Notes: generated from the sequence alone by a model not told the origin. 47,790 nucleotides of DNA from Pelagibacterium lentulum (GCF_003992625.1 NZ_RZMW01000042.1:7501-55290); one strand, 5' to 3'; shown: positions 1-9,115, counted from the first letter of the stretch. Translations and numbers: made by a program.

Positions 1-2281
1 GATTCTCGCCGCGCGCACGCTGGTGGAAAGCGAGCCGAACTATGCCCAGGTCAGCGCCCGACTGCTTCTCGACAAGTTGCGTCGCGAAGCGCTGAGCTAC
101 GTTTTCCGCCGCCCAGAGCAGGCGACCCAGGCGGATATGGCCGCTCGCTACGCCGAATATTTCCCGGCCTATATAAAGACGGGAATTGAAGCGGACATGC
201 TCGACCCCGAACTGGACCGCTTCGATCTTGGGCGAATCGCAGCCGCAATTCGTCCTGAGCGTGACATGCAGTTCCAGTATCTGGGCCTTCAGACCCTTTA
301 CGATCGCTATTTCCTCCATGTCGCGAACAAGCGCTACGAGTTGCCGCAAGCCTTCTTCATGCGCGTTGCAATGGGCCTTGCCCTGCGCGAGACCGAGCGC
401 GAAGACCGGGCCATCGAATTCTATAATCTGCTATCAAGCTTCGATTTCATGGCTTCGACACCAACGCTGTTCAACGCCGGTACGCGCCGCCCGCAGCTTT
501 CCTCCTGCTTCCTGACCACAATTGGCGATGATCTTGATGCCATCTTCAAGGGCGTCAAGGACAACGCCTTGCTTGCCAAATATTCCGGCGGTCTGGGCAA
601 TGACTGGACGCCGGTGCGCGGGCTTGGCGCTCATATCAAGGGCACCAACGGGCAGAGCCAGGGCGTCGTGCCATTTCTCAAGGTCGCCAATGACACCGCA
701 ATCGCCGTCAATCAGGGTGGCAAGCGCAAGGGCGCTGTCTGCGCCTATCTCGAAACATGGCATATCGACATCGAGGAATTTCTCGACCTGCGCAAGAATA
801 CTGGCGATGACCGCCGCCGCACCCACGATATGAACACCGCCAACTGGGTTCCCGACCTCTTCATGCAGCGCGTGCAGGAAGACGGCGAATGGACGTTGTT
901 TTCGCCTGACGATGTTCCAACCCTGCACGATCTCTACGGCAAGGCGTTCAAGACCGCCTATGAGCAGGCCGAGACCGACGCGGAAGCCGGGCGCATCAAA
1001 CTCTATAAAAAGGTCCGCGCGGTCGATCTCTGGCGCAAGATGCTCTCCATGCTGTTCGAAACCGGGCACCCCTGGATCACCTTCAAGGATCCATGCAACC
1101 TTCGCTCACCCCAGCAGCATGTTGGGGTGGTGCATTCCTCCAATCTATGCACCGAAATCACCCTCAACACCTCTGCCGATGAAGTGGCCGTCTGCAATCT
1201 GGGTTCGGTCAACCTCGTCGCGCATGTTACTGAAAACGGGCTGAACACGGAAAAGCTGGCCAAGACCGTCCGCACCGCCATGCGCATGCTCGATAATGTG
1301 GTGGACATCAATTTCTACACTATTCCCGAAGCGCGGCGTTCCAATCTCAAGCACCGTCCGGTCGGGCTTGGCGTGATGGGCTTTCAGGATGCGCTTCAAA
1401 TGCAATCCATCGCCTATTCATCGGACGCGGCAGTGGAATTTGCCGACATCTCGATGGAAGCGATTTCTTATAACGCCATCTGGGCTTCGACCGAACTGGC
1501 CGAGGAGCGCGGACGCTATCAAAGCTTTGATGGCTCGCTCTGGTCGAAAGGCATCCTGCCCATCGATTCTATTGAACACGTTGCCAATGCCAGAGATGGC
1601 GTCGATATGGACCGCACCCAGCGCCTGGATTGGGTAGCACTGCGCGAGCGCGTAACAAGCATCGGCATGCGGAACTCCAACTGCCTCGCTATTGCCCCTA
1701 CGGCGACCATCTCCAACATCTGCGGCGTCAGCCAGTCAATCGAACCCGCCTACCAGAACCTTTACGTCAAAACCAACATGAGTGGCGACTTCACGGTGGT
1801 GAATGCGCTGCTGGTCAAAGCCCTCAAGAAGCGCGATCTGTGGGACGAGGTGATGATCTCGGACCTCAAATATTTCGACGGTAGCGTTGGGCAGATCGAC
1901 CGTATTCCCGACGACCTGAAAACGATCTTTGCAACCGCATTCGAGGTCGATTCCAAATGGCTGATCTCTGCTGCCTCGCGCCGCCAGAAATGGATCGATC
2001 AGGCCCAATCTCTCAATCTTTATATAGCGAACCCCTCGGGCAAGGCTTTGGACGCAATCTATAAGCTCGCATGGTCGATGGGCCTCAAGACCACCTACTA
2101 CTTGCGCGCCCGCGCGGCCACGAGCGTTGAGAAATCGACCCTCAAAGGTACTGACGGCAAGCTCAACGCTGTTTCGCCTGCAGCCATCAATCCCATCCAA
2201 GCCATGCGTGCCCGCGCAGAGGCCGAAGCGGGGATGAACGTCTGCGCCATCGACGATCCCGAATGCGAAGCCTGCCAGTAA
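1..2281 (+). CDS. nrdA: Ribonucleoside-diphosphate reductase, alpha (catalytic) subunit, 5' end missing
   Basis: Reduces ribonucleoside diphosphates to deoxyribonucleotides in the cytoplasm together with NrdB. The reading frame is open from base 2 (residues [14 protein letters not shown]), so the GTG at 23 is internal and the true start and N-terminal ATP-cone lie outside the window. Visible family marks: QLSSCFL with the first active-site cysteine, NLCTE (bases 1142-1156) with the radical cysteine and its Asn/Glu partners, AVCNLGS with the second redox cysteine, the Tyr-Tyr radical-transfer pair at 2096-2101, and a C-terminal tail ending CEACQ that would be re-reduced by thioredoxin or glutaredoxin. 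The stop lies 19 bp before nrdB, so the two are co-transcribed. Identity is certain; the assignment as partner of a class Ic-type beta subunit rests on nrdB. Confidence 0.97.
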   Translation, partial: ILAARTLVESEPNYAQVSARLLLDKLRREALSYVFRRPEQATQADMAARYAEYFPAYIKTGIEADMLDPELDRFDLGRIAAAIRPERDMQFQYLGLQTLYDRYFLHVANKRYELPQAFFMRVAMGLALRETEREDRAIEFYNLLSSFDFMASTPTLFNAGTRRPQLSSCFLTTIGDDLDAIFKGVKDNALLAKYSGGLGNDWTPVRGLGAHIKGTNGQSQGVVPFLKVANDTAIAVNQGGKRKGAVCAYLETWHIDIEEFLDLRKNTGDDRRRTHDMNTANWVPDLFMQRVQEDGEWTLFSPDDVPTLHDLYGKAFKTAYEQAETDAEAGRIKLYKKVRAVDLWRKMLSMLFETGHPWITFKDPCNLRSPQQHVGVVHSSNLCTEITLNTSADEVAVCNLGSVNLVAHVTENGLNTEKLAKTVRTAMRMLDNVVDINFYTIPEARRSNLKHRPVGLGVMGFQDALQMQSIAYSSDAAVEFADISMEAISYNAIWASTELAEERGRYQSFDGSLWSKGILPIDSIEHVANARDGVDMDRTQRLDWVALRERVTSIGMRNSNCLAIAPTATISNICGVSQSIEPAYQNLYVKTNMSGDFTVVNALLVKALKKRDLWDEVMISDLKYFDGSVGQIDRIPDDLKTIFATAFEVDSKWLISAASRRQKWIDQAQSLNLYIANPSGKALDAIYKLAWSMGLKTTYYLRARAATSVEKSTLKGTDGKLNAVSPAAINPIQAMRARAEAEAGMNVCAIDDPECEACQ

Positions 2282-2300
2282 GAGCAAAGAAGGACACACA

Positions 2301-3422
2301 ATGAGCACTCTCGCTTGGGACGACGCTCCCAATCCATCGCCGTCGGTAAATCCTCTCATGGAATCGGCGGACGCCACCGGCCTTGGCGAAATCGAACGCG
2401 GCGCAGCTCGCGTTTCGGTTTCCGACAAGGCGATGATCAACGCCCGCGCCGATGTCAATCAGCTCCTGCCGCTCAAATATAAATGGGCATGGGAGAAATA
2501 CCTTTCGGGCTGCGCCAACCACTGGATGCCGACCGAAATCTCCATGCAGGCCGACATCGCATTGTGGAAATCGCGCGACGGGCTGACCGAGGACGAGCGC
2601 CGTATGCTCAAACGCAATCTGGGGTTCTTTGCAGCTTCGGAAAGCCTTGTCGCCAACAATATTGTGCTGGCCATCTACCGCCACCTCACCAATCCCGAAT
2701 GCCGCCAGTACCTGTTGCGGCAGGCTTTTGAGGAAGCGGTCCATACCCACACCTTCCAATATATTGTCGAAAGCCTCGGGCTCGACGAGGGCGAACTCTT
2801 CAACATGTATCGCGAAGTGCCTTCGATCACCGACAAGGCAGCATGGGCGCTAAAGCACACCCAAAGTCTTGACGATCCCAATTTCCAGACCGGCACGACG
2901 GAGGCTGACCAGCACTTCTTGAAAGACCTCGTGGCGTTCTACGTGATCTTTGAGGGCATGTGGTTCTACACCGGCTTTGCGCAAATCCTCTCGCTGGGCC
3001 GCCGCAACAAGATGGTCGGTATCGCCGAGCAGTATCAATACATCCTGCGCGACGAGAGCATTCATCTCAATTTCGGCATCGACGTCATCAACCAGATCAA
3101 ACACGAGAACCCGCATCTGTGGACGCCTCAGTTCCAGAACGAGATTCGCGGTATGCTGAAAGACGCCGCCGAACTTGAAGCAGCCTATGGCCGGGATACA
3201 ATGCCCAACGGGTTCCTGGGCCTCAACGCGGCGCTGTGCGAGCAATACATGCACTTCATCGCCAACCGTCGCTGTGCCCAACTCGGGCTTGAGCCGGTCT
3301 TCCCGCCAGCGGAGAACCCCTTCCCCTGGATGAGCGAGGTCATGGACCTCAAGAAGGAAAAGAACTTCTTTGAAAGCCGTGTCATCGAATATCAGTCGTC
3401 AGGCGCTCTGAGCTGGGACTGA
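2301..3422 (+). CDS. nrdB: Ribonucleoside-diphosphate reductase, beta (radical) subunit, class Ic-like
   Basis: Dimetal-oxo subunit that starts catalysis in NrdA; 373 residues. ATG at 2301 follows AAGGAC. Six metal ligands can be placed by spacing: E114 (ASESL), E145 and H148 (EAVH), E218 (IFEGM), E252 and H255 (ESIH). Their spacing equals that of the Chlamydia trachomatis protein (E89, E120, H123, E193, E227, H230) with a constant offset of 25. The position of the tyrosyl radical (E. coli Tyr122, four residues after the ligand His) is Phe152, and the first ligand is Glu rather than Asp. Both are hallmarks of class Ic subunits, which use a Mn/Fe cofactor instead of a tyrosyl radical. That the cofactor here is Mn/Fe is inference. 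Followed by a strong terminator. Confidence 0.96.
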   Translation: MSTLAWDDAPNPSPSVNPLMESADATGLGEIERGAARVSVSDKAMINARADVNQLLPLKYKWAWEKYLSGCANHWMPTEISMQADIALWKSRDGLTEDERRMLKRNLGFFAASESLVANNIVLAIYRHLTNPECRQYLLRQAFEEAVHTHTFQYIVESLGLDEGELFNMYREVPSITDKAAWALKHTQSLDDPNFQTGTTEADQHFLKDLVAFYVIFEGMWFYTGFAQILSLGRRNKMVGIAEQYQYILRDESIHLNFGIDVINQIKHENPHLWTPQFQNEIRGMLKDAAELEAAYGRDTMPNGFLGLNAALCEQYMHFIANRRCAQLGLEPVFPPAENPFPWMSEVMDLKKEKNFFESRVIEYQSSGALSWD

Positions 3423-3436
3423 CCGGAAATCGACTT

Positions 3437-3485
3437 GAAAAAAGAAAACCGCCACCTTGCACGCAAGGTGGCGGTTTTCTTTTTG
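3437..3485 (+). terminator. Rho-independent terminator after nrdAB
   Basis: Long stem with arms AAAACCGCCACCTTG and CAAGGTGGCGGTTTT, followed by CTTTTT. It lies about 15 bp after the nrdB stop and is preceded by an A tract, so it could also work in reverse. Confidence 0.9.
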
Positions 3486-3533
3486 CACCTGCGTTTGCCG
3501 GAACCGGCTTGCAATGAAGGCTCAAGCGCGTTT

Positions 3534-3558
3534 ATTTATGACTTAAATAGTCATAAAT
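3534..3558. promoter_or_regulatory. 25-bp palindrome, candidate operator of the exbB-exbD-tonB operon
   Basis: Perfect 10-bp arms ATTTATGACT and AGTCATAAAT separated by five bases, starting 73 bp and ending 48 bp before the first gene of the operon. AT-rich and placed where a promoter should be, so a dimeric regulator site is likely. I cannot name the regulator: it does not match the Irr or RirA boxes I know. A transcript hairpin is an alternative reading. Confidence 0.55.
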
Positions 3559-3606
3559 TTATGCCGTGACTGAATCACGCTCGAACGCCCCACGGAATCC
3601 ATTGCA

Positions 3607-4026
3607 ATGAGACGCTTTCCACCAGCCATTCTTTCGATCCTGTTCTTGGGATTGACAATGCCCCCCGCCTTTTCCCAGTCCGGTGAGATCGCGCTCGATC
3701 TCAACGCTCTTGAAACCACCGGCAGCGGTTGCCGCACGACCTTTGTTGGCGAAAACCGGCTTGGCACAGAACTCGAAAAGATCGCCTTTGAAATCGTCCT
3801 GTTCAATCAGGATGGATTGGTCATGCGCATGCTCGGGCTCGATTTCGGTGCCATGGCAGAGGGGCGCACCAAGGTCGCGCAATTCACACTACCCGATACA
3901 CAATGCGACAGCATTGGCCGCGTTTTGATCAACGACATTCAGGCCTGCGATGGTCCTGTCGATCAAGCTGTTTGCTTGCAATCGCTTGTGACCGAAAGCC
4001 GGTCCGGCATCACGTTTGGACTTTGA
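3607..4026 (+). CDS. Exported four-cysteine protein of the TonB-ExbBD operon, function unknown
   Basis: 139 residues. The N-terminus MRRFPPAILSILFLGLTM is a signal peptide with likely cleavage near AFSQ. The mature part (about 115 residues) has four cysteines (in SGC, TQC, QAC and AVC), enough for two periplasmic disulfides, and is predicted to be mostly beta from its alternating hydrophobic pattern. The stop is two bases before the exbB start, so translation is probably coupled. I recall similar small exported proteins ahead of exbB in Rhodobacterales, but no function and no named domain. The context suggests a periplasmic accessory of the ExbBD-TonB complex or of its receptor; that is inference. 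Confidence 0.85.
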   Translation: MRRFPPAILSILFLGLTMPPAFSQSGEIALDLNALETTGSGCRTTFVGENRLGTELEKIAFEIVLFNQDGLVMRMLGLDFGAMAEGRTKVAQFTLPDTQCDSIGRVLINDIQACDGPVDQAVCLQSLVTESRSGITFGL

Positions 4027-4028
4027 CC

Positions 4029-4739
4029 ATGCAGAGTTTTTTCATCCCCCTTGTAGAGCAGGTCAGCGCCATTCTGGCACTTGGCGGCCCTGTGGTTGCC
4101 CTTCTTGTGGCGCTCTCCGTGATTGCACTCGCGCTGATCCTTCTCAAATTCTATCAGTTCTGGCGCGCCGGACTTGGGCGTTGGCATGCACCGGAACGGG
4201 CGCTCGGTTTATGGCAGTCCGGCCGCAAGGCTGAAGCGATGTCGTTATGCCAAGAGTCCCCTTCGATTATCGCAAGATCGCTCGCTGCAGGCATGGCGCT
4301 CCGCACCAGCGGTAAGTTCGACATCGCCAAGATCGAAAGCGAAGTGACCCGCTTTGCCACGGTCGAAATCCACAAACTGCAAAAAGGCTTCAAGGCGCTC
4401 GATACCATCGCCCAGATCGCGCCACTCCTCGGCCTTTTCGGCACGGTCCTCGGCATGATCGAAGCCTTCCAGGCCATGCAATCGGCAGGGGCTGCGGTCG
4501 ATCCATCGGTGCTGGCGGGTGGCATCTGGGTTGCCCTGCTCACAACCGCTGTCGGCCTTGCCGTCGCAATGCCGGTATCGGCAATTCTGACCATGTTGGA
4601 ATCCTGGGTGGAAAACGAGCGCATGGCGCTTGAGGACACAGCAACCCGCTGGCTCAACGGCGTTGACGGCGGCATTGACGCGCAAGCGGACCATACCACC
4701 ACCGCGCCCCAGACGCTGACACCGACATATGCGCATTAA
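4029..4739 (+). CDS. exbB: ExbB/TolQ/MotA-family proton channel protein
   Basis: 236 residues. Inner-membrane protein that with ExbD uses the proton motive force to energise TonB. ATG at 4029 chosen: it opens directly into the first hydrophobic helix (VVALLVALSVIALALILL) and sits two bases after the preceding stop, although the frame is open farther upstream. The MotA_TolQ_ExbB core is seen in the second half: LDTIAQIAPLLGLFGTVLGMIEAFQAM, then AGGIWVALLTTAVGLAVAMP. Three membrane helices as usual for ExbB. Overlaps exbD by 11 bp. The neighbouring TonB-like gene favours ExbB over TolQ; there is no tolA, tolB or pal here. Confidence 0.9.
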   Translation: MQSFFIPLVEQVSAILALGGPVVALLVALSVIALALILLKFYQFWRAGLGRWHAPERALGLWQSGRKAEAMSLCQESPSIIARSLAAGMALRTSGKFDIAKIESEVTRFATVEIHKLQKGFKALDTIAQIAPLLGLFGTVLGMIEAFQAMQSAGAAVDPSVLAGGIWVALLTTAVGLAVAMPVSAILTMLESWVENERMALEDTATRWLNGVDGGIDAQADHTTTAPQTLTPTYAH

Positions 4740-5115
4740 TGCCGCTCCGCGCAAACGCAGGCCGCTTTCGCTCACATCGCTGATCGATGTGATCTTTCTG
4801 CTGTTGCTCTTTTTCATGCTCACCTCGACATTCTCCCGCTATGCCGAAATCCCGGTTTCCGGCGGCCGGGTTGGCAGTTCAGGTGTCGCAGAAACAGCCG
4901 GCATCCTGATCAGGATCGATCATCAAGGCGCATGGGAGATCAACGGCGAGCCGATGGAACCCGGCGCCGTTGGAGCGGAACTGCAACGCCTGTCCGATCT
5001 GGGCGGCACCTCCGCGATACTTCTGCCCCGTCAGGATGTTTCCACCCAGCAACTGGTCGAAGCGCTTGAGCATCTGCGCCGTGCATCGGCCATTCCCGTC
5101 AGCATTGCCCGATAG
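4729..5115 (+). CDS. exbD: ExbD/TolR-family protein, first copy
   Basis: 128 residues. One N-terminal membrane helix and a periplasmic domain. The segment LTSLIDVIFLLLLFFMLTSTF holds the conserved membrane Asp (LIDVIF) that carries protons in this family. Starts inside the 3' end of exbB (11-bp overlap) and ends three bases before the second exbD copy. Acts with ExbB to harvest the proton motive force. Annotated as ExbD rather than TolR because of the adjacent tonB-like gene. Confidence 0.9.
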   Translation: MRINAAPRKRRPLSLTSLIDVIFLLLLFFMLTSTFSRYAEIPVSGGRVGSSGVAETAGILIRIDHQGAWEINGEPMEPGAVGAELQRLSDLGGTSAILLPRQDVSTQQLVEALEHLRRASAIPVSIAR

Positions 5116-5118
5116 CCC

Positions 5119-5505
5119 ATGAAGATCGCCCGCCCCACGCCCCGCCGCGCAAGAGAAAACACGATCCCTTTGATCAATGTCGTGTTTCTCATGCTGATCT
5201 TTTTCCTTGTTGCAGGGACCATAGCGCCTCCAGTCGATCCCAATGTCGCCCTCGCTGCAACCCAGAAAGCCCCCCAATCCCCACCGCTCGCTGCCTTGCT
5301 CCTCGATGCCGAAGGCCAGGCAAGTTGGCATGGCACGCCGATAACCCTTGACGCTTTTGTGCAGAACCATGCACCGCGAGAGGATGAACCCCTCCGGCTC
5401 GGCGCTGATCGGGATCTGCCTGCCGATATGCTGATCGATGTGCTGGGTCAGTTGCGCGCGCTCGGCATCGCCGACATCGTTCTTGTCACCGAAAGGCAAG
5501 TGTGA
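5119..5505 (+). CDS. ExbD/TolR-family protein, second copy
   Basis: 128 residues, same layout as its neighbour: positively charged start, then NTIPLINVVFLMLIFFLVAGT and a periplasmic domain ending in DIVLVTERQV. The residue at the position of the conserved channel Asp is Asn (LINVVF), whereas the first copy has Asp (LIDVIF). If aligned correctly, this copy may not carry protons and could form an asymmetric ExbD dimer with the first. The stop overlaps the start of the TonB gene. Paired ExbD genes of unequal type are known, but the missing Asp deserves a check. Confidence 0.88.
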   Translation: MKIARPTPRRARENTIPLINVVFLMLIFFLVAGTIAPPVDPNVALAATQKAPQSPPLAALLLDAEGQASWHGTPITLDAFVQNHAPREDEPLRLGADRDLPADMLIDVLGQLRALGIADIVLVTERQV

Positions 5506-6485
5506 TGACGCTGCGCGCCTGGACAATTGCCATCACCGCCTCACTGCTTTTGCATCTGTTGCTGGCCGCGTGGTTCACCCCACGCCCGCAAACCATCGAG
5601 ATTGCCGGTGGTATGGCTGCCGAAGTGTCCATTGTCGGTAATACTTTTGCCGATGCCGTGTCGGCAGGCGCAGTGCCCACGCAGATTGCCGATGCCACAG
5701 ATGTGACCGCGGAAATAGAGCAGGAAACGTCCACAGCGCTCGCGCCGGAGGCCACGCAAGTCATTCAGCCCGTCGAAATGGAAATCATCGAGGCTGTCGA
5801 AACCCAAAGCATCGATCCCGATAGCATCATCGTTGCGCTGGAGAACCAGACAAGCCATGTCGTTGAACGCGAAACCGCGGTTGAACCCATCGTTCGTCGG
5901 AATGTCACCGAGGCCGAAACGCTGGAAATCGAAACGCTTGTTCAGCAAGATCGCTCCGATCCGGAGACCGTAGCCAGTGAACAGGTTACCGAAGTGCTTG
6001 TGGTCGAGCCCGAGGCGCCGCCAACCCCGCCCGCGCGCCCGGCCGGGCTTGCCGCGCAACCAACACCGCAACCGGTCCGCACCGCAAGTGCCGCTGGCTC
6101 GGGTGGCACAGCGCCAAGCGATACCCGTCAGGGCGTGGCCCAGGGCGGGGCAACAGGCAACGCCGCAAGCACCGGCCAGGCAGCAAATAGCCAGGCAGGC
6201 AATGCCGCCGTTTCCAATTATCCCGGTCAGGTCGCTGCTGCGCTGGGTCGGGCGCTGCGCTATCCGTCCAACGCACGCGGCGCAACGGGCCAGTCATTAG
6301 TGAGTTTTACAGTTGCCGCAAACGGGCAACTGGTCGGCGCTCAGATTCGCGGCAGTTCGGGCAATGCTGTGCTCGATCAGGCCGCCATCGCCACGGTTCA
6401 GCGCGCAGCGCCCTTTCCACCCATCCCGCCGGCCGCAGGCCGTAACCAATGGTCGTTCACTCTGCCGCTATCCTTTACGAGATGA
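5505..6485 (+). CDS. tonB: TonB-like energy transducer with acidic spacer
   Basis: 326 residues from ATG 5505, which overlaps the preceding TGA; a GTG one codon earlier is possible. One N-terminal membrane anchor (IAITASLLLHLLLAAWF), a long periplasmic spacer, and a C-terminal TonB domain from YPGQVAAALGRALRYPSNARG through the conserved QSLVSFTVAANGQL to SFTLPLSFTR. The spacer is unusual: residues 60-170 are rich in Glu, Val and Thr instead of Lys-Pro and Glu-Pro repeats, then a short Pro run and a Gly/Ala/Gln/Ser-rich stretch follow. Transmits energy from ExbBD to outer-membrane receptors; none of those lies in this window. Last gene of the operon. Confidence 0.88.
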   Translation: MTLRAWTIAITASLLLHLLLAAWFTPRPQTIEIAGGMAAEVSIVGNTFADAVSAGAVPTQIADATDVTAEIEQETSTALAPEATQVIQPVEMEIIEAVETQSIDPDSIIVALENQTSHVVERETAVEPIVRRNVTEAETLEIETLVQQDRSDPETVASEQVTEVLVVEPEAPPTPPARPAGLAAQPTPQPVRTASAAGSGGTAPSDTRQGVAQGGATGNAASTGQAANSQAGNAAVSNYPGQVAAALGRALRYPSNARGATGQSLVSFTVAANGQLVGAQIRGSSGNAVLDQAAIATVQRAAPFPPIPPAAGRNQWSFTLPLSFTR

Positions 6486-6604
6486 ACACCTTTCTGGCCG
6501 GATCGCTCGCAAGACCTGAACGCAGTGTTCACCCTCGCCCCCTATCGAACCCGTTAGTCCTGTCCTATCTTTGCCGGCATACAAGAAAGCAAACGAGGTT
6601 CATC

Positions 6605-7558
6605 ATGCCGCTCGATTTGACAGGACTGCATCATCTGACCGCAATTACCGCCAACGCGCCCGAAAATCTGCGTTTTTACACGCAGATACTCGGCCTGCGT
6701 CTGGTCAAGAAAACCGTCAATCAGGACGATACCAGCGCCTATCACCTTTTCTATGGTGACGGGAAAGCCTCACCCGGCTCCGACATTACATTCTTTGACT
6801 GGCCAACAGCACCCGAACAGCGCGGCACCCATTCGGTTGTCCGCACGGCATTCCGGGTCGAGGGCGAAGCATCGCTACACTGGTGGAAAGATCATCTTGA
6901 GAAAAATGGCGTTAAAACCAGCAGCGTAGCCGAACGGTCTGGCCATATGTCGCTCGACTTTGAAGATCCTGAAGGTCAGCGTCTGCGCCTTGTAAACGAC
7001 ACGCGCGCGGGCGGCGCCAAGCCTTGGTCCAAAAGCCCGGTTCCTGCCGAGCGCCAGATCAAGGGGCTGGGACCGATCACCATGAGCGTGCCCGATCTGC
7101 GCCGCAGCGAGCCTGTGCTTGTAGCTGTGATGAACATGCGCAAGGTGCGCACGCACCCGGCCACCGAGGATCAGGGCGAGGTTCATGTCTTTGCTATGGG
7201 CGATGGCGGCGCATCTGCTGAACTTCACGTTGCCGTCGAGCCTGATCTGCCTTTTGCTCGCCAGGGCGCGGGCGGCGTTCATCACATTGCATTTCGCACG
7301 CCCAACAAGGATGAGTTCGACAAGTGGGTTGCCCGCGCTGCCCAGGCCGGATTGCGCTCCTCAGGCGAAGTCGAACGCTACTACTTCACCTCGCTTTACT
7401 TCCGCGAACCCAATGGCATCCTGTTTGAAATCGCTACGGACGGGCCGGGCTTCGATGTTGACGAGCCTATGGAAACGCTAGGCGAAAAACTCGCCTTGCC
7501 ACCCTTTCTCGAACCCAAGCGCGCCCAGATCGAAGCGGGTCTCAAGCCTCTACACTAA
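6605..7558 (+). CDS. VOC-family ring-cleaving dioxygenase-like protein (MhqO/MhqA type)
   Basis: 317 residues. ATG 6605 chosen because ACGAGG lies just upstream and the family begins GLHHLTAIT; the open frame upstream is not conserved-looking. Two vicinal-oxygen-chelate halves are visible, the first starting LTGLHHLTAI, the second with GLGPITMSVP and GGVHHIAFRT, and a late Glu in GILFEIATDGPGF. The His-His-Glu set fits a mononuclear iron or other metal site. Relatives include MhqO/MhqA-type hydroquinone dioxygenases and proteins simply named glyoxalases, so the substrate is not fixed. Single gene: its own terminator follows and it lies 119 bp after the tonB-like gene. Confidence 0.82.
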   Translation: MPLDLTGLHHLTAITANAPENLRFYTQILGLRLVKKTVNQDDTSAYHLFYGDGKASPGSDITFFDWPTAPEQRGTHSVVRTAFRVEGEASLHWWKDHLEKNGVKTSSVAERSGHMSLDFEDPEGQRLRLVNDTRAGGAKPWSKSPVPAERQIKGLGPITMSVPDLRRSEPVLVAVMNMRKVRTHPATEDQGEVHVFAMGDGGASAELHVAVEPDLPFARQGAGGVHHIAFRTPNKDEFDKWVARAAQAGLRSSGEVERYYFTSLYFREPNGILFEIATDGPGFDVDEPMETLGEKLALPPFLEPKRAQIEAGLKPLH

Positions 7559-7585
7559 ACGGGCGCACAACTCCCTATGTGACGA

Positions 7586-7621
7586 AAGGCGCGGCAATTT
7601 CGGTTGGAATTGCCGCGCCTT
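7586..7621 (+). terminator. Probable terminator after the VOC dioxygenase gene
   Basis: Perfect 14-bp stem (AAGGCGCGGCAATT and AATTGCCGCGCCTT) with an 8-base loop, 28 bp after the stop. No long T run follows, so termination may be weak. Confidence 0.7.
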
Positions 7622-7670
7622 AAACGTTAGGAACAATCCAGATTGCTTCAATCGCTAAATTGGTTTGCCA

Positions 7671-7844
7671 ATGCCCCAGGACAAAAAGCCTGATTTTACA
7701 AACCGCCTGATTCTCGTTGGCGTGCTCTTGCTTGCCGCCGTCACAATCGCTGGCACCATCATTGCCACCACCAGCGAATGGGGCGTGCAGGAAAGCACAC
7801 CGGCTCTGGAAGAACCAGAACCGGCAGAGCCAGATACTGATTAG
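7671..7844 (+). CDS. Small single-span membrane protein, function unknown
   Basis: 57 residues: a charged start (MPQDKKPDF), one hydrophobic helix ([20 protein letters not shown]) and a Pro/Glu-rich acidic tail ending AEPDTD. It follows a terminator and its stop overlaps the mnmA stop on the other strand by four bases. No good ribosome binding site is visible, but the clean topology argues for a real gene. No family recognised. Confidence 0.5.
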   Translation: MPQDKKPDFTNRLILVGVLLLAAVTIAGTIIATTSEWGVQESTPALEEPEPAEPDTD

Positions 7845-8989
7845 GCGACCATCGCTGCAGGCACCGCTTCAGCGATAAAGCCTCCGCCCAGCACCTGTGC
7901 ATCCTCGCTGTCGTCGGAATAAAGCACACAGGCCTGACCCGGCGCGATTCCCGCTTCGCCCGCGATCAGCGTCACATAGACCTCGCCGTCGCGCACAAAG
8001 ATAACGGCTTCCTGCGGGGCACGGGTCGAGCGCACCTTGGCTTCAAGCGCCATGCCATTGCCCGCCACCATTTCGACCAGCGGCTTGGGGCCAAGCCAGT
8101 TGATATCGCGCAGCCGCACCGTATGGGTGGATAGCGCCGATTTCGGCCCGACGACAACCTGCTGTGTCCTGGCATCGAGCTTGAGCACATAGAGAGGCTC
8201 GCCCGAGGCGATCCCCAGACCGCGCCGCTGGCCGACGGTGTAATGGATGATCCCCTTGTGACGGCCAAGCACCTTGCCATGCTGATCGACAATATCGCCG
8301 GGCACTTCCGCTTCGGGCATCAGCTTCTTGATGACATCGGAGTACGACCCCTTGGGCACGAAACAAATGTCCTGGCTGTCGCTCTTTTCGGCAATGGTCA
8401 GCCCCATTTCGCGCGCCAGGGCGCGGGTTTCGTCCTTGGTCATATTGCCGAGCGGGAACCGCAGATAATCCAGTTGCCCCGCAGTCGTGGCAAAAAGGAA
8501 ATAGGTCTGGTCCTTATCACCATCGAGCGGACGCAAAAGCTGGCGCTTGCCATCCACAATCCGCGAGCGGACATAATGCCCGGTCGCCAGACAGTCCGCG
8601 CCGAGATCCTTGGCCACTTCCATCAGATCGACGAACTTGACCGACTGGTTGCACGAGACGCAGGGAATGGGCGTTTCCCCCAGCGCGTAACTTTCGGCAA
8701 AGGGTTCAATCACCGCCTTGCGGAACCGTTCTTCATAATCGAGCACGTAATGAGGAATGCCCAGCGCAGCCGAAACCCGGCGCGCATCGTGGATGTCCTG
8801 CCCCGCACAGCATGAGCCCTTGCGGAAGGTTGCCTCACCATGATCGTAAAGCTGAAGCGTTACCCCGATGACTTCATAGCCCTCGCGGGCCAGCAATCCG
8901 GCAACGACTGAAGAATCCACGCCGCCGGACATCGCGACGACGACACGAGTTTCGCCCGGCGCACGGTCGAAACCAAGGGAGTTTACCAT
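7841..8989 (-). CDS. mnmA: tRNA-specific 2-thiouridylase MnmA
   Basis: 382 residues. Makes 2-thiouridine at wobble position 34 of tRNAs for Lys, Glu and Gln, using ATP and sulfur relayed from IscS. The N-terminal PP-loop [18 protein letters not shown] binds ATP. The two catalytic cysteines are placed in [11 protein letters not shown] and [12 protein letters not shown]. The C-terminal beta-barrel tRNA-binding part follows ([17 protein letters not shown]). Length is a little above the usual 360-370 because of the N-terminal extension. Converges with the 57-residue protein and diverges from fliK across about 290 bp. Confidence 0.96.
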   Translation of the reverse strand: MVNSLGFDRAPGETRVVVAMSGGVDSSVVAGLLAREGYEVIGVTLQLYDHGEATFRKGSCCAGQDIHDARRVSAALGIPHYVLDYEERFRKAVIEPFAESYALGETPIPCVSCNQSVKFVDLMEVAKDLGADCLATGHYVRSRIVDGKRQLLRPLDGDKDQTYFLFATTAGQLDYLRFPLGNMTKDETRALAREMGLTIAEKSDSQDICFVPKGSYSDVIKKLMPEAEVPGDIVDQHGKVLGRHKGIIHYTVGQRRGLGIASGEPLYVLKLDARTQQVVVGPKSALSTHTVRLRDINWLGPKPLVEMVAGNGMALEAKVRSTRAPQEAVIFVRDGEVYVTLIAGEAGIAPGQACVLYSDDSEDAQVLGGGFIAEAVPAAMVA

Positions 8990-9102
8990 TTCTCTCTCAT
9001 CCGGTTGGGGTCAAGGGCCAGCGGACAAATAGCGGGCGTACAATTCTGCCTGCCACTAAGCAGAGGGCTTTTACGCCTTTTGCATTCGCTCGGCAAGCGC
9101 AG

Positions 9103-9115
9103 GGCAAAATTTGCC
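9103..9115. promoter_or_regulatory. Palindrome upstream of the fliK sigma-54 promoter, candidate activator site
   Basis: Perfect inverted repeat GGCAAA-A-TTTGCC, about 110 bp upstream of the sigma-54 promoter match. That distance suits an enhancer for a sigma-54 activator such as FlbD, but I have no consensus match to support it. It could equally belong to the divergent mnmA gene. Confidence 0.3.
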
